Origin: Anthonomus grandis grandis
Taxonomy: Eukaryota; Arthropoda; Insecta; Coleoptera; Curculionidae
Length of the DNA: 64,000 nt
Assembly (NCBI RefSeq): GCF_022605725.1
Contig: NC_065548.1
Location: 11,379,644-11,443,643 of the forward strand
Direction: 5' to 3'
Shown piece after piece: positions 1 to 11,976 of this stretch; positions within the stretch are counted from its first letter, which is position 1; each line of letters starts with the position of its first letter. A program made the position numbers and the translations under genes. The notes beneath the pieces were generated by a model. It saw nothing but the letters and a program-made list of their open reading frames with translations. It ran no database searches and was not told the DNA's origin.

Positions 1-456
1 TAGATGGTAACTTTTCTAGAAGAAGCAGATGAGCACCTAATACGCAAAGCTCGGAGAACTAATGAAAACTTTACTAAAGACCTAAGTTCTAAAGTTTCAC
101 GTTCCAAATAGAAGAAATTCATTCCAAAATCCAATGTTCAACTAAGGAATACTGCGAATATCTATATATTTTATAACGCAAATACAATGATTTGTATGCC
201 TTTACGCCCTTTACTGGGTAAACAGTTTTCCTTTGACGCAGTTAAAGTCCTTTTTTGCAATATTTCAAAACAAAGGATATATAAATGAGAATTCAACTTT
301 TTCACTTGTTTTTTATATCCTTCATTTATATTTTTATACATGAATCATAATTTTATTATCATCCCTCATATGATACAGTAAAAAAATTCAGAAAAGGCGA
401 CAGAAACTACAATACAAGAATAATGTAATAATAAAGAAGAACACGACTGCACAACA
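1..456. other. AT-rich flank, no gene seen
   Basis: I see no open frame with a recognisable protein, no RNA gene and no clear repeat here. The stretch could be the decayed 5' part of the retrotransposon remnant that follows, but nothing in the sequence proves it. Confidence 0.4.
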
Positions 457-850
457 ATGTGCAATCATGCATCGAGTTTAAAACTGATCACAAATATCAC
501 AGATATCTCAAAAGTCATCAATTCCAAATCTAAAAGATCTGAAATAGTGATACAAAATGTCAACTTTGAAAAAATACCTGTTGTCACTTTTCACGAAATA
601 CACATGGCTCTCTTGTCTTTGCCCAGGAGAAGACCGAATAATAGCAGAAGTGTAAAAAATGGGCGAAGACTTGAAGCCATTCAAGTATTATTCAATCAAT
701 CTATCATTAAAGACATAATATCAACAAGTTAGAACAATGCAGGAGTAATAATACTATTTAAAAAAGGTGATAGCGTTGCCATAATGAATCATTTGTAAAG
801 TCTCCTTGGCAATATCAGAGTAGTGGAGGAAAGTGTAAGCGGATCATACA
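457..850 (+). mobile_element. Decayed RTE-like non-LTR retrotransposon, reverse transcriptase remnant
   Basis: The frame from 457 reads like the linker before a reverse transcriptase and then its first block. It has a segment similar to the usual E-I-x-x-A-L helix, then LFNQSIIKDII, and after an in-frame stop at about 730 the VIILFKKGDS and LLGNI pieces that fit the conserved 'A-V-I-x-x-x-x-K-K-G-D' and 'N-Y-R-P-I-S-L-L' motifs. Stops interrupt it at about 730 and 796. The catalytic domain itself is missing. The RTE assignment rests on this motif order and is tentative; another non-LTR clade is possible. Confidence 0.5.
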
Positions 851-857
851 AACGAAC

Positions 858-2640
858 CTAAATGTCTTTATTTAGGATAGTTTTATTAATATATAGATTT
901 TTCCGTTTGCAGTAAGAAGAGACTAGCTTAAATACATGGGAAGCAAGCCTAAGGTTATAGTCAATCAAGAAATCTAGATTTGTTCCACATTCATTAAATT
1001 TAAGGGTAAAATTATTTAAGATAATACGAAAATCAATAATAAGAGATATGCAGTCCTTAGCTGGCCCAAAAATTAATATTTGCGTTTTATTGCTATTTAA
1101 CGCAAGAATATGGGTCGTACACATATTTGAAATAACAGTAAGGTCATAATTAATTTGAAGGGTAGCATTTAAATAGTTATTTTTATGAAACGAAAAATAA
1201 ATTAGGGTATCATCAGCAAGAACCGAAAACACTGCTTTGTGGAATGTCCTGTGTAATTATAATATAACCTGATTTATTGCCATTAAGAGTTACACGTTGA
1301 GAACGGTTCGAAAAATAGCTTTTGAAAAAACTTATCCATTGTTTAAGTAAATATATTTTAAGTTGTTGCATAGTAGGTCATGCTGAAGGGTGTCAAAGGC
1401 CTTGCTAAAATCAAGCAATATGAAGCAGGTGTCAGTAGTCCTAAAAATAAAATCATTAATCTTAAGAAGTGCTGTAGTCGTACTATGATCTGTTGGAAAA
1501 CCTACAGTAGTACAGGCCGTAGTAGAGAATATTTATTTAAGTATTAATTTAATTGGAGTTTTTAGAACCTTTGATGATGTTGGTAGAATACTTATAGGTC
1601 TATAATGCGACATTTCAGTAGGGCTAGTATTTTCTTGAATTGGAATACTTTTTTGCAAACTGCCACTGCTTAGGAAATTAGTCAGCAGATATTTATTTAT
1701 AATAAACATGAAAATATCGAAAAGTTAAAGAAGAACAAAGGTCAGCATTTTTAAACTTATATTATCGGACCCAGTAGACCTTAATTTAATACTATTAAAG
1801 GTTTTAATCAGCTCTGGTGAAACTTCAGCGAATTCAAATAAAAGTATACTAGGATCGAAATAATTGCTTTATTTATTGTCGATAATTGCTAAAATCAGTG
1901 GGCTTGAAGTTGTTAAAATCATTTGTCGAAGTTGTGTCTGAGTTAATATTTAAGTATTTTAAGTGTTCGGCCCTTAGGGTATGTTAAGAGTTTTCCTTCC
2001 TATTGGGCCGCTATATTTACTAAATTTCTAAGGTTCTTGTAATAGTTTCAACGTAATTCTGATTTAGATTGTTTATATTTTAAAAGTGCTTTATCCCTTA
2101 ATCGCATGATTAACTTCAGGTTTGTAGTCAGCCAAGGAGCATTCGCTTTTGTTATTCTGCCAGTAGTAATAGGATTACATGTTTCAAATAATTGTAAAAT
2201 ATTATTATTTCAAAACTCTACCATATACCATCAACTGTATCTAATGTATATATCATCCATAGGTATGATAACATAGTCATCTACCAGGGAGCTATCTCAT
2301 CTAATTATGACATCCAACAGAGTGGCGACGTTATTATATATTCGGGTGAGAGACCATTTGCGCTAAATTATACTTGCCTGAAACAGTACTAAAAGGTCTG
2401 GTACTATTTGAAAGAGACCTATAATCTGTATTAAAATCACCTCCAAAAATTAAGGCATCGTGCTCTGGGATATAAGAAGAAATATATAATGATCTTCGTG
2501 CAAAACTGCCAGTTTCCTGGAAGGTGGCCTTAAGGTGGTGGATACTGGATAATGGCCTTATCGAAGTACGTGAAATATGTAAACAAACGACGCTCAATCT
2601 AGTGTCTTGATAAACGTTGTTGATGTAAGGCCACTAATTC
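858..2640 (-). mobile_element. Degenerate Jockey/CR1-like non-LTR retrotransposon
   Basis: Read on the minus strand, the stretch gives in order an endonuclease piece (2597-2334, with GGDFNTDY, the GDFN motif of apurinic endonuclease-like nucleases), a reverse transcriptase finger/palm piece (about 1450-1340, LLDFSKAFDTLQHDLL) and a second palm piece with the catalytic ADDTLIY (1232-858). Frames are broken many times and the VPQGS block is almost lost. The domain order and spacing fit one old insertion of a Jockey or CR1 clade element. It cannot be active. Confidence 0.65.
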
Positions 2641-2779
2641 TTACTTGATCAAAGTGGGAAATCAAATTGGCTGGCATTTTACCAAAAATTTAATCGTCTG
2701 CATATCGTCGACCCAAAACAATTTTTTGACACATAGTGTTGTTTATTTCCATGCCAAGATAAAAAGGTATTTATATAAG

Positions 2780-3755
2780 GAAGCTTGAGTGTTATGGTTT
2801 TCGGGGGCCGGCCTGCAATGGTTCGCATCGTATTTGAAGGATAGGTATCAAAGTGTTTCCTCAGGTGGTTCCTCCTCAAAACAGCAGCCTGTTTCACATG
2901 GTGTCCCACAGAGATCAGTGTTGGGTCCCATTTTATTTCTGATATATATAAATGATATGGAAAACCTTGATATACAAGGTATATTTATTCAATTGGCAGA
3001 AGATGCAACGGTACTTTGGCGTGATGTTAGTGTTGAAAACCTAAATAATATAGTAAATATACCAATTAATTATTTATGAGTGTTTTTATCTTGCAAAAGA
3101 GGGCTATCAGATATATTTGCAAAGTAGGTATAAGAGATTCATGTAGAGAACTTTTTATTACTCACAAAATCCTTACGTTGCCTTCTTTATTTATACTGGA
3201 AACGGTGTGCTTAATTTACAAAAAGTACAGAGATGTCAATGTTGGAGATACCACCATTATAGCAGCAGAAGGGCTAATGATGTGATTTTGCCTGTACCCT
3301 CAAACTCATTAATAAAAAGGTCATGTATATTTGATGGTAAAAAAATGTTTAATCATCTTCCAGCGGATATTAAGGAAGTGCAAAGTAATAGAGTTTTTAG
3401 GAAAAGGGTTAAAAAATTGTTGGTTGCAAGAGGCTACTATGAAGTAAATTACTTCTTTTTAGATATAATTTAACATATTATATTGCTTTATATATATATT
3501 GCTATTTTATATTTTCTGACGAATATTTGTCTGTGCCCTGTCAGAAATGTGTATGTAGTACTTAAGTTTTGCTGTAAGAGATTTTCTTTTTTTAGCATTA
3601 TTTTAGTTGCTATTTTATACTTATGTATGATTTGTGTATTGTATATGTGTTTTTTTTTGTTTGTACCTATGTATGGTAATGCCATTCTTCCCATACAGCT
3701 TTGTCGACAAAATTATCTCTTATGACAATAAAGCATATTTTGATTTGATTTGATA
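2780..3755 (+). mobile_element. 5'-truncated, internally deleted non-LTR retrotransposon
   Basis: From about 2780 the plus strand reads GLQWFASYLKDRYQSV, then HGVPQRSVLGPILFLIYIND and ILFIQLAEDAT-type sequence (finger, VPQGS block, and the ADD box mutated to AED). At about 3070 it jumps into the C-terminal part that starts LQKRAIRYICK and ends near 3472, with one frame change near 3240. So the middle of the ORF is deleted. A 3' UTR follows, and the element ends in TTGATT repeats at about 3736-3753, a tail type common in insect non-LTR elements. It lies on the opposite strand to the preceding element. Confidence 0.7.
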
Positions 3756-3830
3756 TACAAAACATGACAACCTTAAATTAAACACAGCAAAACTTAGCAA
3801 GGGGCGCCAAGAATTTTGGAGATGTGTGTA

Positions 3831-5324
3831 CAGGGCCGTATCTGGACCAAAATTTTGGGGGAGGTTAGGCCAGTGACATTTGAGATATTAGGGATAAAAA
3901 AAACTTTAATTTATAAATAGGTTTTACTAAAAGAAGATACCAGTTTAAATTAAAAACACATTTAACAACGTTAAAATTTTAAAAATAGTAATTATAATAA
4001 CAACTGAATATTTCTTTGCTTTTCCCTCGCAAAACGATTTAAGACCTCTGCGGTATCAATTATAATATTTCTATGCACGCTTAAAAGGGCAAGTCCTGTT
4101 AGCCGCTCCTGACCAGTTAAATTGCGCAAATAGTCTTTTAAACGCCTTAGCGATGAAAATGATCGTTCTGATGAGGCTGTAGATACAGGTAACGTAGCCA
4201 GAATTTGCAACAGAGTATGAATATTGGGAAACAAAGATGGATTACATGCTGATAATGCATCAAGAGCATTTTTTGGCCTTTCTGCTTGAGGCAGCTTAAT
4301 CCATTTTTGTTTCCATAACTGTAGTTCTGCAGATAACGTATCTAGGTCTAAAAATTCCTCATATGGTAACAAGTCTTCCATTTTTACTATGTGTGCTTCG
4401 CACATATTTGGTACTAGACAATATAACAATGAAAGTGATTTTTCGTGATTTGCAAATCTTGCAGATAGTTCTTCTATAAATTGATCAAAAAAAGGAATTG
4501 GAACTGTGATTCGAAAATATTCCTCTGCAGTAGCTACCATGGCATTAGAACGATTCTGCTGTCGTGAAACTATTCTAGGTATTTTTATGCATTCTTCATC
4601 ATCTATAGACTTTATAATAGCTTCAGATTTTTTACAAATATTTTTGAATTCTTGATCTATATTCAGTCTCATATTCCTGACCTTACTAATAACAGTATTC
4701 ACATGCTCAACAGCGCTAGATCAAAATCCACAGTCTGGAGAATTCTGCATAACGGTAGAGTAAAAGCAAATAAAGTGGACGCTGTTAACATACTGATAAT
4801 AAACTCACTGGTCATAATAGCTCGAAGGAACTGCAAAGCTTTTAAAGAAGTTTCGATGTCTCTTACTTGTTTTAGTTCTTCTAATGTTTCAATAATGGGT
4901 TTAAAAACTTCAGTAAACCTAATTAGTCCATCATGATTTTCCACCCACCGAGTTTCACACATGGATGTTAACTTACTCCATTTACTATTTGGAACATGGT
5001 CTTTAATTTTATTTTTTAATATCTCAGTGCGCATAGCTGATATTTTTATAAAATTTGCAATAGATTTTATTGTTCCAATACAATTTCTGATACTCAGAAT
5101 ACAGGAATGGGCAAGAGCTAAATTTAAAGAACGAGCACTACAGTGCACATATATTGCTGCTGGATATTTTTCTTTAATTATAGCCTGGACACCTTTAAAA
5201 CTTTAAAAAGTAAATTAAAAAAAAAGAGTTATAGTTACCAGTCGTTTCAATTTTATTTTACGTTATAAGATTTTCGTGGGGGGGGTTTGAACCCCCAAAC
5301 CCCCCCCCCCTAGATACGGCCCTG
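3831..5324 (-). mobile_element. hAT DNA transposon with 8-bp target duplication
   Basis: The ends are inverted repeats starting CAGGGCCGTATCT (left, 3831) and ending AGATACGGCCCTG (right, 5324). The element is flanked by TGTGTGTA at 3823-3830 and 5325-5332, the 8-bp duplication expected of hAT elements. Inside, on the minus strand, is the C-terminal two thirds of a ZMYM1-like hAT transposase. At 1,494 bp it is shorter than full-length elements of this type, and the N-terminal zinc finger part is missing, so this is an internally deleted copy. A run of G/C close to the right end is a further local feature. Confidence 0.88.
3992..5148 (-). pseudogene. hAT transposase (ZMYM1-like), frameshifted, N-terminus lost
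   Basis: Two overlapping minus-strand frames (5148-4699 and 4702-3992) make up one transposase. The first carries MHCSARSLNLALAHSC and CETRWVENHDGL, typical of the RNase H-like core of the ZMYM1/DUF4371 type. The second ends in the hAT dimerisation region, with LPVSTASSERSFSSLRRLK followed by LTGLALLSVHR. The junction near 4720 is a one-step frame change; in the other frame the peptide continues naturally (AVEHVNTVISK). Apart from this break and the missing N-terminus, the frame is well preserved, so the copy is fairly young. Confidence 0.8.
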
Positions 5325-5576
5325 TGTGTGTATAAATGACAATTTAATTGTTGGCTTTCCTCTCCACTTTTTCATTTTCAGTTTTTAGTTAGAATTTATA
5401 AAAAGGTTCACTATATATTTATTTGTAAAATGTTTATTTTTTTCTTAATTTTGTAAATACAATTTTCAACTTAATTTAAAAAAAAACCACATGAAAAACA
5501 GTAATGAAAAAAAATACAGCAAAACTTCAAACAACTCCACAAAAAATCATCAGAAAAAAAATAAAAAAAAGTACCT

Positions 5577-5647
5577 GCCTCCTGTGAGGATTGAACTCAC
5601 GACCCCTGGTTTACGAGACCAGTGCTCTACCACTGAGCTAAAGAGGC
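5577..5647 (-). tRNA. tRNA-Thr (anticodon CGT)
   Basis: The minus strand folds into a complete 71-nt cloverleaf. The acceptor stem is GCCTCTT with AGGAGGC (one G-U pair), the D arm is GCTC..GAGC, the anticodon arm is CTGGT-CTCGTAA-ACCAG, and the T arm is GTGAG-TTCAATC-CTCAC. The anticodon CGT lies at 5613-5615 and reads ACG (Thr). There is no intron and no encoded CCA. A run of eight T on the transcribed strand (plus 5563-5570) a few bases past the 3' end fits a Pol III terminator. It stands alone between transposons. Confidence 0.93.
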
Positions 5648-6617
5648 TACGGCTGAAGGTCTCCGATGACCGCTTATCTTATTAATGGCATGCGCGAATC
5701 GCAATCATACGAGGTACGTGCAATTATATTTGAAACATTCGTAACGGTAAAACAAATATGTGACTGAAAATTGAATAAAAACAACAAAAAGTAGCGTAAA
5801 TCTTGGTAATTTAGTTACGGACACCAGATGGCGACGAGCGATTACATTCCGCATTAGCATAACTGAATTTAATTATATAGTGGCAGAGGCTCCACATATT
5901 ATTATTATGCATGGGGGAATAAATAATTACATATTTTCTTATAACCGTTAAGGTTCAAAAATTCGTTATATTTAATTATTAATTGCTTATAAGTTATTTT
6001 TTAGTACAACATGCCCGAAACATTCCAATTAATGAAACACTATATAATCTAAAGATTATTTTGGTATAAAGTCCATGAGAGGTATTGAAACTAAATAAAT
6101 ATGGGTAACTTGGAAATTGGTATGAAATTATGAAGTTTCATGTGTAACACAAAAACAAATCCTACCATCTTGGACAAATAGTGCAATTTTACATTTTTCA
6201 TCAGTAAACTTGAAATGCAAAACTTTTTATGTATTCATTAATTCATGTCAACAGATAAATTACTTGCCACGCCCAAATTTCAAGCGAAACTTAATTCACT
6301 ATAACCTAAACTCAAACAAGCACGAAAGCGTTTGACGAATATTTTTTTATAATTAAAATTCTAATAACTAAAGTCATAAATATTCAACGTATTCCCTCAG
6401 CATGTTCGTAAAAAGTATCGAGTTCCCAAAAAATGTCAATAGACATTCATTGCTCGAACATTACTTTAAATTTATATTGAATATTCCCTTTTTTTTTCTA
6501 CAGTATTTGTAAACGTTCATAAATGAGAATAACAGTGTTTGAATATGATGGTGGAGACATTCTTGGAAGCGTTTATGAGTCCATAAAGTAATTTTTTCCT
6601 TAATTATAAATGAATCG
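5648..6617. other. Intergenic, nothing recognised
   Basis: The sequence is AT-rich with no open frame of note, no repeat end and no RNA gene that I could see. Confidence 0.4.
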
Positions 6618-9186
6618 CTAACTGCAGAAAGGGGACATCTCCAATTTCTTAGGAAATTCACATTTTCATATATTTAGATTTCATTACCTTAAATACATCG
6701 TTTACTGCATAAACGGGACATACGACATTGTCACACCATTTACTCGATAGCATTATAATTCTCGCTAACCGCAGAAAGGGGATATGTCCTGGAGAAGTAA
6801 CCTTTCTCCGGTAAACTATTGACTTCGGTTCTTTTCGTGCAGTTTCGCACACCAATACAAAAGACCAGATAATATAATCACTAAAATGCAATAGAGATTC
6901 GGGGACCTATTTTAATGTTCCGCTCTGATTTATTTTGGTTTTTCCTGGCTGAGTAATAAAAAACGCAGTCGTTTAGTTCTGTTTAGAATTTCATAGAAAC
7001 AAGGAAACAACACGTGCTTATTTCATTTACAATTTCATTTTATTTAAGTTGAAGAGAAAAAATTAGTTCGAGTTCAGAATCTGAAGATATCCCAAAAAAA
7101 CGAAAAAAAGGTGTTGTGAACACTGAGAAATATAAAAGAAATTATATTAAAAGGGCAAAACTGCAAGGCGTCCAACATGTAAATTATTCTGGAAAATGCA
7201 TTCCTGCCAAAGAGGTTGCGGGTGATTTATGGTAAGTCTGGGGTTTTTTAAATCATCGTTAGGCAAACTAGTTTATCCTTTTAGTTGTTACAAGAAATGT
7301 TTAAGTGGACTGACTGAAGAAGAAAAACAAAGTATGCTTAATTTGTTTTGTAATTTGCAAACAAAAGACTTACAAGATATGCATTTACAAGGACTCTTAG
7401 AAATACATTCCATTTCACGAAAAAGGGGTAGTATAGACGCTTCTAAAAGTAAACCAAAGTCTAAGTGTGAAATATTTTATTCTTAATGGTTCAAGTAGAA
7501 TACAGACTTGTAAAAGAGCATTTCTATCAATTTATGGAATCTCTAAGAAGCGATGCGAACGTATTGTTTTTCTCCTAAAAAATCACAAAACCCCTCAGGA
7601 TATGCGCGGTAAAAATGTAAGTGGAAATGCAATAAAAGGATCTGTTATTGCAAATATCCGGAACCACATTGAATCCTATCCGGTAAAAATATCGCATTAT
7701 ACGAGCCAAGAAATTCGTTATCTAGATTGCAAATTATCAGTAAAGACAATGTTTGAGATGTTTAGAGAAAAACACCCGACTGATAAAATTTCTTACAAAT
7801 TTTTTTGGTCCTATTTTAAAGAAAATTACAACTTAAAATTTGTTAGACCAGCAAAAGACACTTGCAGTACCTGCAAGGAACTTAATGCTAAAATAAAGAG
7901 TGATTGTCTTAACGATAATGCAAAAAGAGTAGCAGTTGCTGAGCTTATGGTCCACAAGAGACGCAGCAAGAAGTTTTATACTGCTCTAGATTGGGTAAAA
8001 AAGCGCTGTACTGAAGATGAGCAGACCTTAGGTATTTGCATTGATTTCATGGCGAATGTATCGCTACCACAACTTCCGGTTCAAGATCTGTACTACTTTC
8101 GATAGCTCACTATTTGTACTTTTGGGATACATAATTTAGGAACTAATAATATTGCTTGTTATGTCTACCATGAAGGGGAGGCGGGCAAAGGTGCAAATGA
8201 CTTATGCACTTTTCTCAAGCATTACTTAGATCAGCAAAGCTTGCAAAAGTATAAAACTCTTCACATTTTCTGTGACAACTGTAGTGGGCAGAATAAAAAT
8301 AATACCGTGATTCGCTTTATAATGAGTTTAGTTGAATTCAAGAGATTTAATGGGATTGAAATGTACTTTCCAATGAGAGGCCATTCATTTATGCCTTGCG
8401 ACCGTGACTTCGGCCTAATTAAACGACAGCTTAATAAAATAGAACGATTTTACACCATCCAGGATTATGTTGAAATAATTTCCAAGGCTTGCAAAAATCT
8501 AGCAAAATTTTCAACTGTTCAGGTGTCTAGCGATTTTGTATACAATTTCAAACGTTGGTGGCCACAATTTAATAAAAAAGAACCTGTCTGAGTAATGAAT
8601 CTTATGGAAAGAGTGTACCACGATCTCAAAAGAAATCGTTTTCTATCGCATCCTTCCAACATTTGAGTATTTCAACAACCACTCAGATAGTTGGCCGTGA
8701 GTTTATAAACTGCCCTGTAAGTAATACTTACCGGCTTAGAAATGCTGAAAAAGAATTAACTGAATGTTCTAAAAAAGCATACCTTAAAAAGATACCAATT
8801 AACAAAAAAAAATTACTGATATATCAAATACAATAAAATTTATTCCTGAGGATTATATGGAATTTTGGAGGATCATTTCGGCTTGGCCGACAAGTGAGAA
8901 AGAATGCGATGTAGAATGAGTATGTACTATTTGAATAAAGCAAATGTCAAAATTATAGAATTTTGTTTTTGTTTTAAAAAGGAGACATGCCCATATGTCA
9001 AAATTGATAATAACTTCATGGGAAATTTAAAAACACCAAAAGAGACGAAGGTGATATAAAAAATATACCTCCAGGTACATTTCCGCAAAAAAACAATAGT
9101 CAAATAAGCTTTAAGCAAAGTTTAGGTAGTTTTTTCCTCTTCCTGTACAATTTTAAAATTGTGACATAGCCCCTTTCTGCAGTTAG
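6618..9186 (+). mobile_element. DNA transposon coding for a DUF7869-type protein
   Basis: The coding remnant inside (7051-8591) is bracketed by inverted copies of CTAACTGCAGAAAGGGG: left at 6618 and right, reversed, ending at 9186. A second direct copy of the left motif lies at 6765 (CTAACCGCAGAAAGGGG). Weaker relatives occur near 6701 and 8984. Such repeated terminal and subterminal motifs are usual for transposase binding. I could not fix a target duplication, so the outer limits are approximate. The superfamily is not established from sequence alone. Confidence 0.55.
7051..8591 (+). pseudogene. RNase H-like DUF7869-type transposon protein, frameshifted
   Basis: Pieces in three frames read as one protein: a basic N-terminal part (about 7051-7230, KRNYIKRAKLQGVQHV), 7229-7480 with GLTEEEKQ, 7467-8105, and 8241-8591. 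Conserved-looking points are DTCSTCKELN (a CxxC pair), LGICIDFMAN, HIFCDNCSGQNKN and FPMRGHSFMPCDRDFG. The spaced acidic residues in the last three look like an RNase H/DDE-type fold. I recall this pattern from the arthropod family called DUF7869; the function as a transposase is inferred. Frame breaks near 7230, 7480 and 8105 and a stop at 8103 make it non-functional as written. Confidence 0.6.
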
Positions 9187-10232
9187 TCAATCAAATATCC
9201 ATAATATTTTTTTAAATTTTATTAGTACTGATTATCGCTAATTATCTTAAATAATTCTTTTCCAATATTGGAAAAACTGCATAAATATCTTAAAATATCC
9301 CTAATAATGCTCCTTTAGAGTATTTTCGGATATTAGCGGAAAGTTCGAATATATGGAATTTAGACTGTTAGCTTTTTTAATTAAAATTGAGTAAAAAAAA
9401 ACTTTTTCTTTGAAAATACTGCTGGGACTATGAAAGTATTATATTTTCATTGAATTTCGTAAAATGTAATATATTTTATATGTAGCTTTTTTTATGCTAA
9501 ATAAAGATTATTATTATTATTATCAAAATAGATTTTTTTTTAAATTTTCGTCTATTTCTTATCTATTTTTCTTTTGAATCTTGGTCAAAATCACTAAAAA
9601 ACGCCAAATTGACGAAAAGGTCAAGATAAGAATAACTCTATAGAATTTTCACACTTTATTAAAATTTCTTCTATGTAAATATTTTATCTCATGCGTATTT
9701 TAATTAAATATTAATTTTTAACAATATTTTACCATTTTATTGTTTACCTAAAAAATCAATACATAAAAAAAAAATAGAGTAAAATAAATATGCTTTACAC
9801 ATAATTTTAGTTCTATATTAGAATAGTTTTTTTAATTAGAGTTTTTTATGTCAATAAATTGGATATTTTTAAATAGTTAATTTGTTAATCATCAAGAACA
9901 TTATTTTAAGGGAAAAATAAATAAAGGATCATAAAAATTGAATAAAATAAAATTTGGCGTCCTTTAATCTAATTTATTTAATATTTTTTCTTTATATATT
10001 TATATTATAATAAAAAATTTGCTAATTTTTATTGCATTTTTTTGAATCAACAGCTCCAGTTGATTTTTTTTTTAAACTACATTTCAACCTTTTTTTCCAA
10101 AATCCTAAGTACTAAATAACATTTATTTTTTTTTAAATAAGTTTAAATTAACAACAAATTCATACGTAAAATTTGCGGTTTTTTGTGATCCAAAATATGT
10201 GTATACTTCTTGCTAAGTCAATTGGATGGAAA
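9187..10232. other. AT-rich spacer with short microsatellite
   Basis: There is no gene. A short TTA repeat lies near 9510-9525, and there are long A and T runs. An inverted relative of the 13.03 kb motif (TTGCTAAGTCAATTGGA) sits at 10210-10226 just before the Tc1 element. Confidence 0.45.
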
Positions 10233-11026
10233 TATACTTGCCGGCACAAAATTCCGCCACCCTGAAATATTGGCCAAGTTTGATGTTTTATAAATTTTTA
10301 ATTTTTTATCAGATTCTCACGATTTTGCCATCAGGTTTTAGATACATTTGTTGGATTTTTTAAAATCATTTTGTAAAGTAGCATTTTTCGATTAGGCTAT
10401 ATTATACAGGAGTAAAACAAACTGTTGTTTTTTCTCGTAATTTCAAAAGACCCTGCTGCAAATTTTTGCAGAATATATGCCTGGAATCTAGGTTCTGGCA
10501 GAAGGAGAATGACCACTGCAGCTGATGATCACTTTGTCACCATTAGTTCTTTAAGAGATGGAAGATCTACTACTGTGTATCTAAAAAATGACTTGCGAAT
10601 ACTTCATGGAGTGAGTGTAAGTGAAAGAACGATACGTAAAAGATTAGCAGAAGCTAGACTTTATTCACGAAGGCCAGCAAGATGTCCACAATTACTTCCT
10701 CGGCATCGACAACACCGACTGAGGTTTGCAAGATCGCATTTTGAGTGGACTCTAGAACAGTGGGCAAACGTACTATTCACAGATGAATCCAGGGTTTGTT
10801 TAAGGATTGTTTGGTTTGTTTGTTTAAGGACCCGGATGGTCGTGAGCGGGTATACAGACGTAGAAATAAAAGATATGCTGACTGCACCATTTCAGAACAA
10901 ATCTCATATCGTGGCGGTTCAGTCATGATTTGGGCGGGTATTTCTACCGAAGCACGCACCAATCTTGTATTTATTAAAAATGGAGCTCTAACCGTCCACC
11001 GTTACATTGAGGAAATCCTTCAAGAA

Positions 11027-11976
11027 GTTTTTTTTTTTTATGGTAAACACAAGCACAAGAGGAAAGTCCTATGTCACTCTTGGAGTGGTGCTTGCGTGAA
11101 GATATTTGTGGGCATTTATCTTGAATCGCTGCAGGTTGTATGCATCGGAAAATATGTGAGGTGGAAGCCCGTTCCACAAAGAGGATGTTCTCCAGATGAA
11201 TGAGTCCCGATACAGCGACGTCCTTGGGGTAGGCAGGTGGACTCGATGTTGATGAGCCGCAACTGCTAGACGCGTCCTTCTTGCCGGAACAGCCCTGGGT
11301 GGAATCAGGCCTGCCAGCTCAGAGGAGCACTTACCGTGATAATAACGGTAGAATAAACAGAGAGCAGCCACCTTTCTCCTGTGCTCCAGGCTATCCAGAC
11401 TCTTTGTCAGTTCTAGTTTGTCGATAAGACGAATAGCTCTCTTCTGTATAGAATCTAGCAGCTTTAAACTATGCTTGGGTGCAGAGCTCCAGACATGCGA
11501 GCAATACTCGAGGGAAGGGCGTATTTGAGCCTTATAAAGAGTCAGCAGCTGTTCTGGTGTATACAGTTTTTTCGTTTTGAAAAGCACTCCGAGTTTTTTG
11601 GAAGCTGCCCTAGCAATCTCGGCAACGTGGTCATGCCAGGACACACTGTTGGTGACTTCGACTCCTAGAAGATGTAAAGATGATTTCATTGGCAATGTTT
11701 TCCCTGCCATAACCAGCTCCGGGCCACCAACGTTAGTCTTCATCGTAAATACTGCAGCCTGCGTTTTTTTAGCGTTAAAATTGACCAGATTGTTACCGCC
11801 CCACTCCAAGATTGCTCTAATATCGTTGTTGGTTGAAGCTACTTGTTGCTGCCTAAGATTCTGAGAAGTTGCGGCTGTCGTTGGTTAAGCGGACTTAAAT
11901 GTGGAAATAAGTGTGCTATCGTCCGCAAAGCCGTAGATTGGATTGACAGTGGTTCCTAGCAAATCGTTCATATATA
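11027..11976 (-). mobile_element. 5'-truncated Jockey-like retrotransposon inside the Tc1 element
   Basis: A 950-bp insertion in reverse orientation. Its 3' end is the T run at 11028-11039 (a poly-A tail on the minus strand), and it is flanked by the direct repeat TCAAGAA at 11020-11026 and 11977-11983. It carries only the C-terminal part of a reverse transcriptase protein. It lands within the transposase codons after RYIEEILQ. The insertion must be younger than the Tc1 copy that hosts it. Confidence 0.88.
11069..11809 (-). pseudogene. C-terminal part of Jockey-like reverse transcriptase ORF2
   Basis: The open frame of 246 codons starts within the region after the palm domain (NFNAKKTQAAVFTMK) and runs to a natural-looking end. 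It shows LLGVEVTNSVSWHDHV, LYKAQIRPSLEYCSHVWS, LLDSIQKRAIRLI and SFIWRTSSLWNGLPPHIF, the order seen at the end of Jockey and related ORF2 proteins. The endonuclease and catalytic palm are absent through 5' truncation, so it codes for no active enzyme even though this frame is uninterrupted. Confidence 0.85.

Noticed and set aside
5491..5685. Plus-strand open frame over the tRNA
   Set aside because: Its protein-like part is the translated reverse complement of tRNA-Thr.
7467..8105. 212-codon frame as an intact host gene
   Set aside because: It is one of several frames of a broken transposon protein between inverted motifs.
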